From: Streptomyces gossypii
GTDB lineage: Bacteria; Actinomycetota; Actinomycetes; Streptomycetales; Streptomycetaceae
Direction: 5' to 3'
Assembly (NCBI RefSeq): GCF_025165795.1
Contig: NZ_JAJAGO010000006.1
Location: forward strand, 186,001 to 250,000
DNA length: 64,000 nucleotides
This document shows positions 18,603 through 27,555 of this stretch, piece by piece. The position numbers and the translations under genes were made by a program. Numbering within the stretch: position 1 is the stretch's first letter; the number at the start of each line of letters is the position of its first letter. The notes below the pieces were generated by a model that saw only the letters and a list, made by a program, of their open reading frames with translations, ran no database searches and was not told the DNA's origin.

Positions 18603-18656
18603 TCACACCCGTCACGGCCGCGAGCACACAGAAACCAACTGCCGGAGGAGATGCGC

Positions 18657-20471
18657 ATGTGCGGGATCGTCGGATACATCGGCAAACGGGATGTCGCCCC
18701 GCTGCTACTGGAGGGGCTCCAGCGACTGGAGTACCGGGGGTACGACAGCGCGGGCATCGCCATCCAGAGCAAGAGCTCCGGGCTCAAGACCGCCAAGGCC
18801 AAGGGCCGGGTGCGTGAGCTGGAATCCCGTATCCCCAAGCGCTTCGCGGGCACCTGCGGCATCGCGCACACCCGCTGGGCCACCCACGGCGCTCCCAACG
18901 ACGTCAACGCGCACCCCCACCTCGACCCGGCCGAGAAGGTCGCGGTCGTGCACAACGGCATCATCGACAACGCCGACGATCTGCGCGCCAAGCTCGGCGC
19001 AGAGGGCATCACCCTCGTCTCCGACACCGACACCGAGGTACTCGCCCACCTGATCGGCCGGGCGCAGGAGGAGACCCTCGAAGCCCGGGTGCGTGAGGCA
19101 CTGCGCCACATCGAGGGCACCTACGGCATCGCCGTACTGCACGCGGACTTCCCGGACCGGATCGTCGTCGCCCGCAACGGCTCCCCGGTCGTGCTGGGCA
19201 TCGGGGAGCACGAGATGTTCGTCGCCTCCGACGTGGCGGCCCTCGTCTCGCACACCCGCCAGGTCGTCACCCTGAACGACGGCGAGATGGCGACGATCAA
19301 GGCCGACGACTACCGCACCTACACGACCGAGGGCTCCCGCACCTCGACTTCGCCGGAGACGGTCGAGTGGGCAGCCGAGTCGTATGACATGGGCGGCCAC
19401 GACACCTACATGCACAAGGAGATCGCGGAGCAGGCCGACGCCGTGGACCGGGTGCTGCGCGGGCGGATCGACGACCGCTTCGCCACCGTCCACCTGGGCG
19501 GGCTCAATCTGGACGCCCGCGAGGCGCGCGGGGTCCGCCGGGTGAAGATCCTCGGCTGCGGCTCCGCCTACCACGCGGGCATGATCGGCGCACAGCTGAT
19601 CGAGGAGCTGGCCCGCATCCCGGCCGACGCCGAGCCCGCGAGCGAGTTCCGCTACCGCAACGCCGTGGTCGACCCGGACACCCTCTACATCGCCGTCAGC
19701 CAGTCGGGGGAGACCTACGACACCCTGGCGGCCGTCCAGGAGCTCAAGCGCAAGGGCGCGCGCGTCCTGGGTGTGGTGAACGTCGTCGGCTCCGCGATCG
19801 CGCGGGAGACCGACGGGGGTGTGTATGTGCACGCCGGGCCCGAGGTCTGCGTCGTCTCCACCAAGTGCTTCACCAACACGGCGGTCGCCTTCGCGCTGCT
19901 CGCCCTCCATCTGGGCCGGATTCGCGATCTGTCGGTCGCGGACGGCAAGCGGATCATCGAGGGCCTGCGCAAGCTCCCCGAGCAGATCTCCGGGATTCTC
20001 CAGGACGAGGCGGCCATCGAGAAGCTGGCGGCCGACTACGCGCAGGCCAAGAGCATGATGTTCGTGGGCCGGGTCCGGGGCTACCCGGTGGCGCGGGAGG
20101 CGTCACTGAAGCTCAAGGAGGTCTCCTACATCCACGCCGAGGCCTACCCGGCCTCCGAGCTGAAGCACGGCCCGCTGGCGCTGATCGAGCCCGCGGTGCC
20201 GACCGTGGCGATCATCCCGGACGACGAACTGCTGGACAAGAACCGCGCCACGCTGGAGGAGATCAAGGCCCGCAGCGGCACCATCCTCGCCGTCGCACAC
20301 AGCGAGCAGGAGAAGGCGGACCACACGATCGTGGTGCCCCGGAACGAGCCGGAGCTCGACCCGATCCTGATGGGCATCCCCCTGCAACTGCTGGCCTACC
20401 ACACGGCCCTGGCCCTCGACCGCGACATCGACAAGCCCCGCAACCTGGCCAAGTCCGTCACCGTCGAATAG
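18657..20471 (+). CDS. glmS: Glutamine-fructose-6-phosphate aminotransferase
   Basis: A 604-residue enzyme making glucosamine-6-phosphate from fructose-6-P and glutamine, the entry to cell-wall amino sugars. The N-terminal glutaminase has the nucleophile Cys directly after Met (MCGIVGYIG), which fixes the start at ATG 18657 (six bases after GGAGGAG) rather than ATG 18651. HTRWATHGAPN and HNGIIDN follow; two SIS domains hold GCGSAYHAG, SQSGETYDT, STKCFTNT and ASELKHGPLALIE; the C terminus ends NLAKSVTVE as in the family. Neighbouring hexosaminidase suggests an amino-sugar cluster. Confidence 0.96.
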   Translation: MCGIVGYIGKRDVAPLLLEGLQRLEYRGYDSAGIAIQSKSSGLKTAKAKGRVRELESRIPKRFAGTCGIAHTRWATHGAPNDVNAHPHLDPAEKVAVVHNGIIDNADDLRAKLGAEGITLVSDTDTEVLAHLIGRAQEETLEARVREALRHIEGTYGIAVLHADFPDRIVVARNGSPVVLGIGEHEMFVASDVAALVSHTRQVVTLNDGEMATIKADDYRTYTTEGSRTSTSPETVEWAAESYDMGGHDTYMHKEIAEQADAVDRVLRGRIDDRFATVHLGGLNLDAREARGVRRVKILGCGSAYHAGMIGAQLIEELARIPADAEPASEFRYRNAVVDPDTLYIAVSQSGETYDTLAAVQELKRKGARVLGVVNVVGSAIARETDGGVYVHAGPEVCVVSTKCFTNTAVAFALLALHLGRIRDLSVADGKRIIEGLRKLPEQISGILQDEAAIEKLAADYAQAKSMMFVGRVRGYPVAREASLKLKEVSYIHAEAYPASELKHGPLALIEPAVPTVAIIPDDELLDKNRATLEEIKARSGTILAVAHSEQEKADHTIVVPRNEPELDPILMGIPLQLLAYHTALALDRDIDKPRNLAKSVTVE

Positions 20472-20852
20472 CCCAGCCCGAAGACCACCCCAGCCCCCTC
20501 GAACAGGGGGCTTGAACCTGGTGATCAATAGCGCCACCCCCGCCCATCACACCCGGGACGCGGGCTAGCGGCGGGTCGGGCGCAAGGGCAGCGCAGAAAA
20601 CAGCAAACTCCCGCGCGGGCCACCAACCGCGCGGGAGTCCGCCTCCCGGCCGGCGTTGCCCATAACGCCGGCGGTGTGCTGCCGCGTACGGGACCGTCAC
20701 CTCCCGCCCGACAGCGCGCTGCTCTGTGTATGCCCCTCACAAGCGCACAATCCACCTCCGCAGGGCTACGGATTATGCGAGTTCGCCGCGCGGCGCGCCG
20801 TTCAACGCGGATACCCCGCCCACGAGTTCGACGGAACCGGATCGCCCACGCC
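20472..20852. other. Convergent intergenic region
   Basis: About 380 bases between the converging glmS and stress-protein genes. Apart from the terminator at 20607-20638 I see no gene; small frames here have poor codon use. Confidence 0.5.
20607..20638. terminator. Bidirectional terminator between glmS and usp
   Basis: ACTCCCGCGCGG and CCGCGCGGGAGT form a perfect 12-bp stem with an 8-base loop, between two convergent genes. Confidence 0.75.
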
Positions 20853-21371
20853 CTAGGGGATCACCACGACGGGCCGCTGCGCGCGGCGCGCCAGGCGGCC
20901 GGCAACCGAGCCGAAGATCCGCCCGACCAGGCCGTGCGTCGAGCCGACGACGATCGCGTTCGCCTCATACTCCTGCCCGACCTCTTCCAGCTCGTGGCAG
21001 ATGTCCCCGCCGCGCTCGACCAGGATCCACGGCACCTGGGAGAGGTGGTCCGCGCACGCCAGCTCCAGCCCCAGCACTTCCGTCCGGTGATCGGGCACGT
21101 CGACGAAGACGGGGGGCTCACAGCCCGCCCACACGGTGGTCGGCAACCGGTTCGCGACGTGAACGATGATCAGCCCGGAACTTGTCCGAACACCCATGCC
21201 GATCGCGTACGCAAGTGCCCGCTCACTTGACATGGAGCCGTCGAACCCCACCACCACGCCGTGCTTGAACGCCGGATCACAGGACTGGCGGGGGCTCTCG
21301 GCCGCGTCAGGGGTCGCCGGATCGGCGACCTGCTTGCGGTCCGTGGGTTCGGGGATCTCGTGTCCAGCCAT
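20853..21371 (-). CDS. Universal stress protein, UspA family
   Basis: A 172-residue single Usp domain after a ~35-residue polar N-terminal extension. It has the ATP-binding signature G-x2-G-x9-G-S near the C terminus (GSTHGLVGRIFGSVAGRLARRAQRPVVVIP) and VVVGFDGSMSSERALAYA at the start of the domain. Members act as cytosolic nucleotide-binding stress regulators. It is transcribed toward glmS and away from the adpA regulatory region. Confidence 0.88.
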   Translation of the reverse strand: MAGHEIPEPTDRKQVADPATPDAAESPRQSCDPAFKHGVVVGFDGSMSSERALAYAIGMGVRTSSGLIIVHVANRLPTTVWAGCEPPVFVDVPDHRTEVLGLELACADHLSQVPWILVERGGDICHELEEVGQEYEANAIVVGSTHGLVGRIFGSVAGRLARRAQRPVVVIP

Positions 21372-22191
21372 GGCTATCTCGGCGAAGGGAGTCCTCTTGC
21401 GGAGGGACGATGGTTGTCTTTTCGGTAAGACCGGCGATCTTGATGACGACCGGGAAGCATCTTTCCCTATCCTTTACCCCAAGGGTACGGCGACACTCCC
21501 CATTGCTCACAGCAGAGGAAGCGGCCGCCCGCTCTGCACGCGCTGACCCCGGAGCATGCCGGAGCGAAGCGCTTTGCGCAACGCCGGGCTACGCCCCTTA
21601 CATCGGCCTGCATCCCGCCCCAGCCCTCACTTCCGCACCCCTGCGACCCTCCGGCGGACACGTACCGCGATCGGGTCGTCACCCGAACAGGGGTCCCGCT
21701 GCGGGCGCGCCGCAGAAGAGCCTCGTCAGCCCAGGATTCCGGGACACATGTCATTCAGCCGCCCCAGCCACCCTGCGATCGCCCGAAAGCAGCCCCCTCA
21801 GGAGCACCAGAGGGTGCACGGGGGGCGCACGCCGGTGCACAAGCGCGCCACGCCACTGATCCCCCGCTTTTTTCGGCCAACTTCCGCACGTGGCACGCAC
21901 CTTGGGGCCAGCTACCCTCAACACCGCTGCCACCTGGGAAGAAAGGAGCACTCGGGCGCCACGCACCCTACGGTGGCAGGGCACGAGGCGGATGCGCACT
22001 ACCCAACACGCCCGCTGAGTGGAACGCTTCGTGATCGAATGCTTTACGCCAAGTTGCCTTGTCGACATAACGTCGGGTGCTGAACTTGTCACTCCGACCT
22101 CATCCGACACAGTAGATTCGATCTTGGCTATCGCCGCGGGGGAGAAGTGCAGGACCGAGAGGACGCGACGATTGAGGGGGGCTTAGTTCCA
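21372..22191. other. Long regulatory region upstream of adpA
   Basis: About 820 bases without a supportable gene. Long upstream regions with several activator/repressor sites are typical of adpA (established for S. griseus and S. coelicolor). A candidate promoter segment lies near 22087-22120 (TTGTCA, then an AT-richer CAGTAGATTCGATC), but the -35/-10 spacing is not ideal. An AT-rich patch is also present around 21410-21480, next to the stress gene promoter. Confidence 0.5.
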
Positions 22192-23204
22192 ATGAGCCAG
22201 GACTCCACGAACGGTCCGGCGCCGACCGCCCGCAAACTGGCCGCACGCCGTCGGCGCGAGATCGTCGCCGTGCTGCTGTCCAGCCGCCACCGCCGGCCGC
22301 CCTGGACGGGCTGCGCCGCGCGCACGAGGAGGGCGCGCGGATCATCGGGCTGTGCACCGGCTCCTTCGTCCTGGCCGCGGCTGGGCTGCTGGACGGCCGC
22401 CCGGCCACCACACACTGGATGTACGCGCCGACGCTTGCCAAGCGCTATCCCGCCGTGCACGTGGATCCACGGGAGCTGTTCGTCGACGACGGCGACATTC
22501 TGACCTCCGCCGGCACCGCCGCGGGCATAGACCTGTGCCTGCACGTGGTGCGGACGGACCACGGCGCCGACGCGGCCGGGGCGCTCGCCCGGCGACTCGT
22601 CGTACCGCCGCGGCGCAACAACGGCGTCGACACCGGGCACCCCCGTCACCTGGACCGCTCCTTACCAGAGGAGATCGGCGCGGACCCGCTGGCTGAAGTC
22701 GTCGCCTGGGCGCTCGAACACCTCCACGAACAGTTCGACGTGGAGACCCTGGCCGCCCGCGCGTACATGAGCCGCCGCACCTTCGACCGGCGCTTCCGCT
22801 CACTGACCGGCAGCGCCCCCCTGCAATGGCTGATCACCCAGCGGGTACTGCAGGCGCAACGGCTGCTCGAGACGTCCGACTACTCCGTGGACGAGGTGGC
22901 GAGCCGCTGCGGCTTCCGTTCGCCGGTCGCCCTGCGCGGCCACTTCCGCCGCCAACTGGGGGCCTCACCGGCCGCCTACCGGGCGGCCTACCGGGCACGA
23001 CGGCCGGAAGGCGAGGGGAACGAAGCGCGCATTCCGGAGGCGCGCAAGGAGGCGGCCGCTGCGGCGGCAGCGGCCGAAAAGGAGTACGAGGGAGCCGTGC
23101 CGACCGGCGGCAACGGCCGCCCCGAGCCAGGCAAGCCGGAGTCGGACGCCTACGCACCGAAACTGCCGAGGCAGCGTGGCCGCAGCTGGGGCGTTTCCCC
23201 GTAG
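22192..23204 (+). pseudogene. adpA: adpA with internal deletion and frameshift
   Basis: AdpA is the central AraC/GlxA-type activator of streptomycete development. The first frame from ATG 22192 reads the conserved start (MSQDST, ARKLAARRRREIVAVLL) and then leaves the family at about 22272. The family sequence resumes in a different frame (PPPPAALDGLRRAHEEGARIIGLCTGSFVLAAAGLLDGRPATTHWMYAP), so roughly 70 residues of the DJ-1/PfpI-like domain are missing and the frame is shifted. The C-terminal HTH half is intact to 23204 ([44 protein letters not shown]). The hallmark TTA codon is present at 22662-22664. An internal ATG at 22419 could give a 261-aa DNA-binding fragment. An assembly deletion is a real alternative. 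Confidence 0.85.
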
Positions 23205-23311
23205 CGGTCCGCGTCCTGGCCGCCCCTCCCGTCGCTGCTGCACCCGGGGGGCGGCCAGGGGCCGGGCAGGGCGTCGCCTGCTCCCTCACAAGGCGACGTA
23301 GGGTGAAACGT

Positions 23312-23920
23312 ATGAACAATCGAATGGTGTGGATCGACTGTGAGATGACCGGGCTCTCGCTGATCGAGGATGCGATCGTCGAGGTGGCCGCCCTGGTCAC
23401 CGACTCGGAGCTGAACATCCTCGGCGAGGGCGTGGACATCGTGATCCGCCCGCCGGAGGCGTCGCTGGACTCGATGCCCGAGGTGGTGCGCGCCATGCAC
23501 ACCGCCTCCGGACTGCTCGACGAGCTGGACCAGGGCACCACCCTGGCGGACGCCGAGGCCCAAGTCCTCGCCTACGTACGGGAGCACGCCAAGGAGCCCG
23601 GCAAGGCGCCGCTGTGCGGGAACTCCGTCGGCACCGACCGCGGCTTCCTGGCCCGTGACATGCCCGCGCTGGAGCAGCATCTGCACTACCGCATCGTGGA
23701 CGTGTCCTCGGTGAAGGAGCTGGCCCGCCGCTGGTATCCGCGGGCCTACTTCAACAGCCCGGACAAGCAGGGCAACCATCGCGCGCTGGCCGACATCCGC
23801 GAATCCATCGCCGAGCTGCGCTACTACCGCGAGGCGATTTTCGTGCCGCATCCCGGCCCGGACTCGGACACCGCGAAGGAGATCGCGGCCCGCTACGCCC
23901 TGCCGCCCTCCCCCGCGTAA
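23312..23920 (+). CDS. orn: Oligoribonuclease
   Basis: A 202-residue DEDDh 3'-5' exoribonuclease that degrades 2-5 nt RNAs and the c-di-GMP product pGpG in the cytosol. Exo [21 protein letters not shown]; Exo [19 protein letters not shown]; Exo [21 protein letters not shown]. The adpA-orn-tRNA-His order is the usual streptomycete arrangement (recalled synteny), supporting the identification of the broken adpA. ATG 23312 is used; the frame extends upstream only as a shadow of adpA. Confidence 0.95.
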   Translation: MNNRMVWIDCEMTGLSLIEDAIVEVAALVTDSELNILGEGVDIVIRPPEASLDSMPEVVRAMHTASGLLDELDQGTTLADAEAQVLAYVREHAKEPGKAPLCGNSVGTDRGFLARDMPALEQHLHYRIVDVSSVKELARRWYPRAYFNSPDKQGNHRALADIRESIAELRYYREAIFVPHPGPDSDTAKEIAARYALPPSPA

Positions 23921-23951
23921 AACACGTGCGCGAGCACCCCGGCTGACCCTG

Positions 23952-23957
23952 TACACT
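23952..23957 (+). promoter_or_regulatory. -10 element for tRNA-His
   Basis: TACACT lies 32 bases upstream of the mature tRNA 5' end; no good -35 is seen at 17-18 bp. Confidence 0.35.
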
Positions 23958-23989
23958 CTTTCTGGGCCGGACGAAAAGCGCCGGTCATG

Positions 23990-24062
23990 GTGGATGTAGC
24001 TCAGTTGGTAGAGCACCTGGTTGTGGTCCAGGATGTCGCGGGTTCAAGTCCCGTCATTCACC
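23990..24062 (+). tRNA. tRNA-His (anticodon GTG)
   Basis: Full cloverleaf: acceptor GTGGATG/CATTCAC, D arm TAGCTCAGTTGGTAGAGCA, anticodon loop TTGTGGT with GTG at 24023-24025, T arm GGGTTCAAGTCCC. The extra 5' G (23989) that histidine tRNAs pair with C73 (24062) is present. It is the integration target of the adjacent prophage. Confidence 0.95.
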
Positions 24063-24068
24063 CTAAAC
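24028..24068. other. Probable attL (left prophage junction)
   Basis: Tyrosine-recombinase phages normally use the 3' half of a tRNA as attachment core, and the integrase gene begins 110 bases downstream. The exact core cannot be fixed because attR is outside the window. Confidence 0.5.
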
Positions 24069-24113
24069 GATCAAGGTCTGACCTGTGGAAACGGGTCGGG
24101 CCTTGATCTTTTT
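24069..24113 (+). terminator. Rho-independent terminator after tRNA-His
   Basis: GATCAAGG..CTGACC pairs with GGGTCGG.CCTTGATC around a short loop, followed by TTTTTC. It would end tRNA transcription and insulate the integrase gene. Confidence 0.75.
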
Positions 24114-24121
24114 CAATTTGT

Positions 24122-24140
24122 GGGAACACGACGGGAACAC
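24122..24140. repeat. Direct repeat GGGAACAC next to attL
   Basis: Two GGGAACAC copies (24122-24129 and 24133-24140) 11 bp apart lie between attL and int. Their position suggests integrase/Xis arm-binding sites. Confidence 0.4.
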
Positions 24141-24171
24141 AACACCCCCTCAGCGGGCGTATTTTCCCCTC

Positions 24172-25425
24172 ATGGCGAGCATCGTGGAACGACCCAAAAA
24201 GGACGGCGACAGCACTTTCCAGGTGAAGTGGCGCGAGGCCGGAGAGTGGGAGACCGAGCGCTTCGGCGATGAGGACAGCGCCGAGCAGTTCAAGAAACTC
24301 GTGGAGGCCCACGGCGGCAAGTGGCCCCACGGCTGGGTGCGGGGCAAGGGCTTCGTGGAGCCCGACACCGACCCCGACGACATGCCCCTGATCGACTGGG
24401 CACGCCGCTATGCAACCCGCCTCACCGGCGTCGACAAGCGCACCAAGGACGACTACCTGCGCGAGGTCGAGCAGCACATCGCGCTCATCGTCCACACCAA
24501 GCGCTCCGGCGAGGTCCAGGCCGCAACGATCGGCAACCTGACCGCTGATGACGTGCAGGACTGGGTGCGCCTCGAAGAGGACGGCGCACGGGACGAGGAG
24601 GACCCGAAGAAGTGGGCTCGTCGGCCGGCCTCACCCAAGAGCATTGCGAACAGGCACGGGTTGCTGTGGTGCATCGTTGAGGCTGCGATCAATGCGGAGC
24701 CGCAGCTGCGCACGAAGAACTGCTGCACGGGCACCAGCCTGCCGCGTACGGACGATGAGGTTGCAGAAGAGATGGTGTTCCTCGAGCGGGAGGAGTACCA
24801 GCGAGTCGCCACCGAGATCACCGACCCCGCCGCGCGGGACCTGGCGGACTGGCTCGTGGGCACCGGCATGCGCTGGGGTGAGGCGTCCGCGCTGCAAGTG
24901 CAGGACCTGAAGCTGACCAGTGGGACGCCGACGGCGACGGTCAGCAGGGCGTGGAAGCGGTCCCCGAAGGGAAGCGACCGCAGCTTCTTCCTCGGGCCGC
25001 CGAAGACGCGGAAGGCGCGGCGGGTCGTGGCACTCTCGCCGATGCAGGCCGCGACAGCGCGGCGGCTGGTGAAGGGGCAGCGTCCGGAGGCGTACGTCTT
25101 CCGCACCGCACAGGGCAAAGCGTGGATGCACGCCAATTTTTTCAGCCGGAAGTGGAAACCGGCGGTCACCGCAGCCGTGGAGAAAGGTCTCCCACGGCGC
25201 CCACGGATTCACGACCTGCGGCACACGCACGTGGCGTGGCTGATCGCCGCGAACATTCCGCTGCCGGCCATTCAGAACCGGCTTGGGCACGAGTCCATCC
25301 AGACGACTGTGGACCGGTACGGGCATCTGGTGCGGTCGCTGGATGGCGAGATGACCGCGGCGGTGGAGGCCGCCATGTCCGTGCCCGAGCAGCGTGCCGG
25401 GTTGTCGGTGGTGCGCGGGGGCTAG
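24172..25425 (+). CDS. int: Tyrosine recombinase integrase
   Basis: A 417-residue phage integrase. An N-terminal AP2-like/SAM-like arm- and core-binding region precedes the catalytic domain, which has Arg I in GTGMRWGEASAL (~225), HDLRHTHVAWL (His-x-x-Arg, ~345), and LGHESIQTTVDRYGHL with the tyrosine nucleophile (~380). It inserts the phage into the tRNA-His gene. ATG 24172 lacks a Shine-Dalgarno sequence. Its stop overlaps the convergent small gene by 4 nt. Confidence 0.95.
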   Translation: MASIVERPKKDGDSTFQVKWREAGEWETERFGDEDSAEQFKKLVEAHGGKWPHGWVRGKGFVEPDTDPDDMPLIDWARRYATRLTGVDKRTKDDYLREVEQHIALIVHTKRSGEVQAATIGNLTADDVQDWVRLEEDGARDEEDPKKWARRPASPKSIANRHGLLWCIVEAAINAEPQLRTKNCCTGTSLPRTDDEVAEEMVFLEREEYQRVATEITDPAARDLADWLVGTGMRWGEASALQVQDLKLTSGTPTATVSRAWKRSPKGSDRSFFLGPPKTRKARRVVALSPMQAATARRLVKGQRPEAYVFRTAQGKAWMHANFFSRKWKPAVTAAVEKGLPRRPRIHDLRHTHVAWLIAANIPLPAIQNRLGHESIQTTVDRYGHLVRSLDGEMTAAVEAAMSVPEQRAGLSVVRGG

Positions 25426-25658
25426 CTTGCGCGCGGGTACTGCTCGGCGGCGGCTTCGCGGCATACCCACAGCCCGTTGCCGGTGACGTGGCCGAGGAGG
25501 CGGTTGACCTCTGTCACCGCCTCCTCTTCCATGTGACCGCGGCGTATGAGCCAGGTCCAGGTGCCGTCAGGGGACTCGATGAGCAGCACGGGCACCCCGT
25601 CGGGCAGGTCATCGCTGAGTACAAAGCGCGCTGATGCTGGTTGTGACGCGTCTTTCAT
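25422..25658 (-). CDS. Small phage protein of unknown function
   Basis: A 78-residue acidic protein (MKDASQPASARFVLSDDLPDGVPVLLIESPDGTWTWLIRR...). ATG 25658 has GGAGGAC just upstream, better than ATG 25679. Convergent with int by a 4-nt overlap and read in the same direction as the repressor, so it may belong to the lysogenic transcript. Confidence 0.6.
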   Translation of the reverse strand: MKDASQPASARFVLSDDLPDGVPVLLIESPDGTWTWLIRRGHMEEEAVTEVNRLLGHVTGNGLWVCREAAAEQYPRAS

Positions 25659-25757
25659 GTGTCCTCCGCGTGCCGCCATATTCGATCAGTTGTTCGACTG
25701 CCGGTTCGTGCAGGCCCCCGGCCGTCGCGCCCCCCAGGCGGATGACACATGCTGCCA

Positions 25758-25779
25758 CGTAGTTCCGAAATTAACTACG
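25758..25779. promoter_or_regulatory. 22-bp inverted repeat
   Basis: CGTAGTT and AACTACG flank eight AT-rich bases, upstream of the small leftward gene and downstream of the repressor gene. Candidate operator or weak terminator. Confidence 0.4.
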
Positions 25780-25835
25780 GGCGTAGATGGAATGACCAGC
25801 AGTGACAATCAGGCCAAAGCTAAGGCGCGCCTCAG

Positions 25836-26231
25836 TCACTGACCCTCGGTGAATGTGTTGATCAGCCGCTCTACAGCAGCGCGCTGATCCGGCGTCAGCC
25901 GCTCGGCGTTCCGCACCCATGCGCGCGCTTCCCCGCTCTGGGACCACACGGTGTCGATCCCGAGGAACTGCGCGCCGGCGGCGTCTTGCACGACGCCCAG
26001 GTCGACGTCCAGTCCCACGGCGAGCCCGTTGAGCTGGGGGAGCTGTGGCGGGATCACGGGCTGGCCGGAGGCGAGGCGGTGCAGCCAGGAGTATTTGACG
26101 GTCTGCTCGCCGGTGCCGGGGTCAATGCAGCGCGCTGCCAGGCGATCGTAGGACAGCCCGATCTCCGCTTTGCGGGAGCGCACCAGGTCCGCGAGTTGTG
26201 TCCGCTCTGTCGGCTTTTCCTGCTCGGCCAT
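25836..26231 (-). CDS. HTH repressor of the immunity region
   Basis: A 131-residue XRE-like DNA-binding protein (LADLVRSRKAEIGLSYDRLAARCIDPGTGEQTVKYSWLHRLASGQPVIPPQLPQLNGLAVGLDV, then LTPDQRAAVERLINTF). This architecture is common in streptomycete prophage repressors. It is divergent from the HTH/Xis genes across an operator-bearing region, the usual lysogeny switch layout. Start at MAEQEK (26231), with GAGGA just upstream; ATG 26240 is possible. Confidence 0.8.
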   Translation of the reverse strand: MAEQEKPTERTQLADLVRSRKAEIGLSYDRLAARCIDPGTGEQTVKYSWLHRLASGQPVIPPQLPQLNGLAVGLDVDLGVVQDAAGAQFLGIDTVWSQSGEARAWVRNAERLTPDQRAAVERLINTFTEGQ

Positions 26232-26340
26232 GATCCTCATCTTGCCACTCCGTGTCACGTGATGGGCCGTGGGGTGTCCATGTGACCAGGGGTACCGGAG
26301 GGGATTCCCCCAGGTGACACGCGGCGGTCATTCCGCGTGC

Positions 26341-26440
26341 TGGACAGAGTGTCCATGAAATGCAATGCGGTGCGCCAGTACACACGGGCAACCTGACCGG
26401 ATTCCGCACACCTCATCCAACCTTCTGGACACATCGTCCA
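26341..26440. promoter_or_regulatory. Immunity-region operators
   Basis: Two 15-bp palindromes, TGGACAGAGTGTCCA (26341-26355) and TGGACACATCGTCCA (26426-26440), are 85 bp apart, each followed within 4-5 bases by ATGCAATGC. A half site (TGTCCA) is at 26275-26280. They lie between divergent repressor and early genes. Confidence 0.6.
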
Positions 26441-26497
26441 AGCTATGCAATGCTCAGTTCATCCAAGCAGTGCAACTGCTCATCGCACGAGGTGGAC

Positions 26498-26785
26498 GTG
26501 AACGAATCTGAACCCCTGTACAAACTGGTCAGCAGCACTCTGCTGCGGACCTTGATGGAGCGCACCGGCACCGGTGCACCCATATCCCTCCGCGAACTGG
26601 CCCGCCGTGCCGGGATAGCCCGGTCGAGTCTTCACGCGCTGCTCCACGAGATGCAGGAAGCGGTTCCGGCCAGCGAAGCGCACGGCATAGCCCAGACCAT
26701 CGGAGTTGATCTTCTGATCCTCTTCGCTCCGGTCGGCCGCACCGTGGAACTCGACCACCCGTTGGCCGTGGCGGTGCCGGCATGA
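26498..26785 (+). CDS. Small HTH regulator, Cro-like position
   Basis: A 95-residue protein with an HTH (APISLRELARRAGIARSSLHALLHEM) and a hydrophobic C-terminal stretch (IGVDLLILFAPVG). First rightward gene opposite the repressor, so it may be the Cro-like partner. GTG 26498 has GAGG upstream; the frame is open farther upstream through the operators, which is unlikely to be translated. ATGA overlap with the next gene. Confidence 0.65.
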   Translation: MNESEPLYKLVSSTLLRTLMERTGTGAPISLRELARRAGIARSSLHALLHEMQEAVPASEAHGIAQTIGVDLLILFAPVGRTVELDHPLAVAVPA

Positions 26786-27045
26786 GCCGACGCCTCTACG
26801 ACTACGACGAGGCCGCCGAGGAACTGCGGGTCACGAAGTCGTGGCTTCAGCGGCATATCAAGCGGCTGCCGCACGTGGACGGCCTCGGTGGTCACGTGCT
26901 CTTCACCGACGACCACTTGGACCGCATCCTCGCGGCCCACTGCTACGAGCCGGAGCAGCACGCCTTGTCGGCGGTGCCTGGCGGGGGGTCGCATCCGCTC
27001 GCGGAGTTGAAGCCGCTCCCTGCCCGGTCGCGTCGCACCGGCTGA
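26782..27045 (+). CDS. xis: Excisionase-like winged-helix protein
   Basis: An 87-residue protein with a MerR/Xis-type fold (YDEAAEELRVTKSWLQRHIKRLPHVDGLGGHVLFTDDHLDRILAAH), the pattern of helix-turn-helix excisionases that direct the integrase to excise. It is separated from int by the immunity region, not adjacent as in some phages. Confidence 0.7.
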   Translation: MSRRLYDYDEAAEELRVTKSWLQRHIKRLPHVDGLGGHVLFTDDHLDRILAAHCYEPEQHALSAVPGGGSHPLAELKPLPARSRRTG

Positions 27046-27129
27046 CTCCACCCCTCACGTACAAGCGGGGCCGCCGGAAGCACCCGACGACCCCAGCCCA
27101 TCTCTCAACCTCAACGAAGGAGACAGGCT

Positions 27130-27555
27130 ATGCCTGACCCTACCCAGACCATGCGGGCGCAGCAGCCCGCGATCTTCGCGATGGCCGCGCTGGTGGAGGC
27201 CCATCCGCAGATGCCCGGCGCCTACATGGTCCTGTCGCAGCACGAGCCCGAGGCCGTGAGCGCCCTGCTGCCCGGCCTGGCCACGGTGGAGGTGTGGCGC
27301 GAGGCGCTGTGCGTCGCCCCGGAGCAGGTAGCTCTGTCGGATCTGAACGGCGACCCGTTGGTCGAGTTCACGGCGCTGGTAGCTGGTGTGCCGGTGCGGA
27401 TGTGGGCGGTCGGCGATCCGCTGGCCGAGCCCGTTGTGCTGTGCCACGCGGCCGAGTTGCGCGCCGGTCATCCGCATGCCGCGCATGAGGTCGACGCATC
27501 CGACGGCGCGTTCGCCGCGCTGGCTCCGGGCCGTCCGGTGCAGGTGTCGGCGTGA
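27130..27555 (+). CDS. Phage early protein of unknown function
   Basis: A 141-residue acidic protein (FAMAALVEAHPQMPGAYMVLS, LCVAPEQVALSDLNGDPLVEFTALVAGVPVRMWAV). No recognised domain. GAAGGAGA ribosome site precedes ATG 27130. It begins a long string of early genes joined by 4-nt overlaps. Confidence 0.75.
   Translation: MPDPTQTMRAQQPAIFAMAALVEAHPQMPGAYMVLSQHEPEAVSALLPGLATVEVWREALCVAPEQVALSDLNGDPLVEFTALVAGVPVRMWAVGDPLAEPVVLCHAAELRAGHPHAAHEVDASDGAFAALAPGRPVQVSA

Noticed and set aside
25786-25842. Sixteen-codon plus-strand ORF after the small int-adjacent gene
   Set aside because: Too short, no convincing ribosome site, and it runs into the 3' end of the leftward repressor gene.
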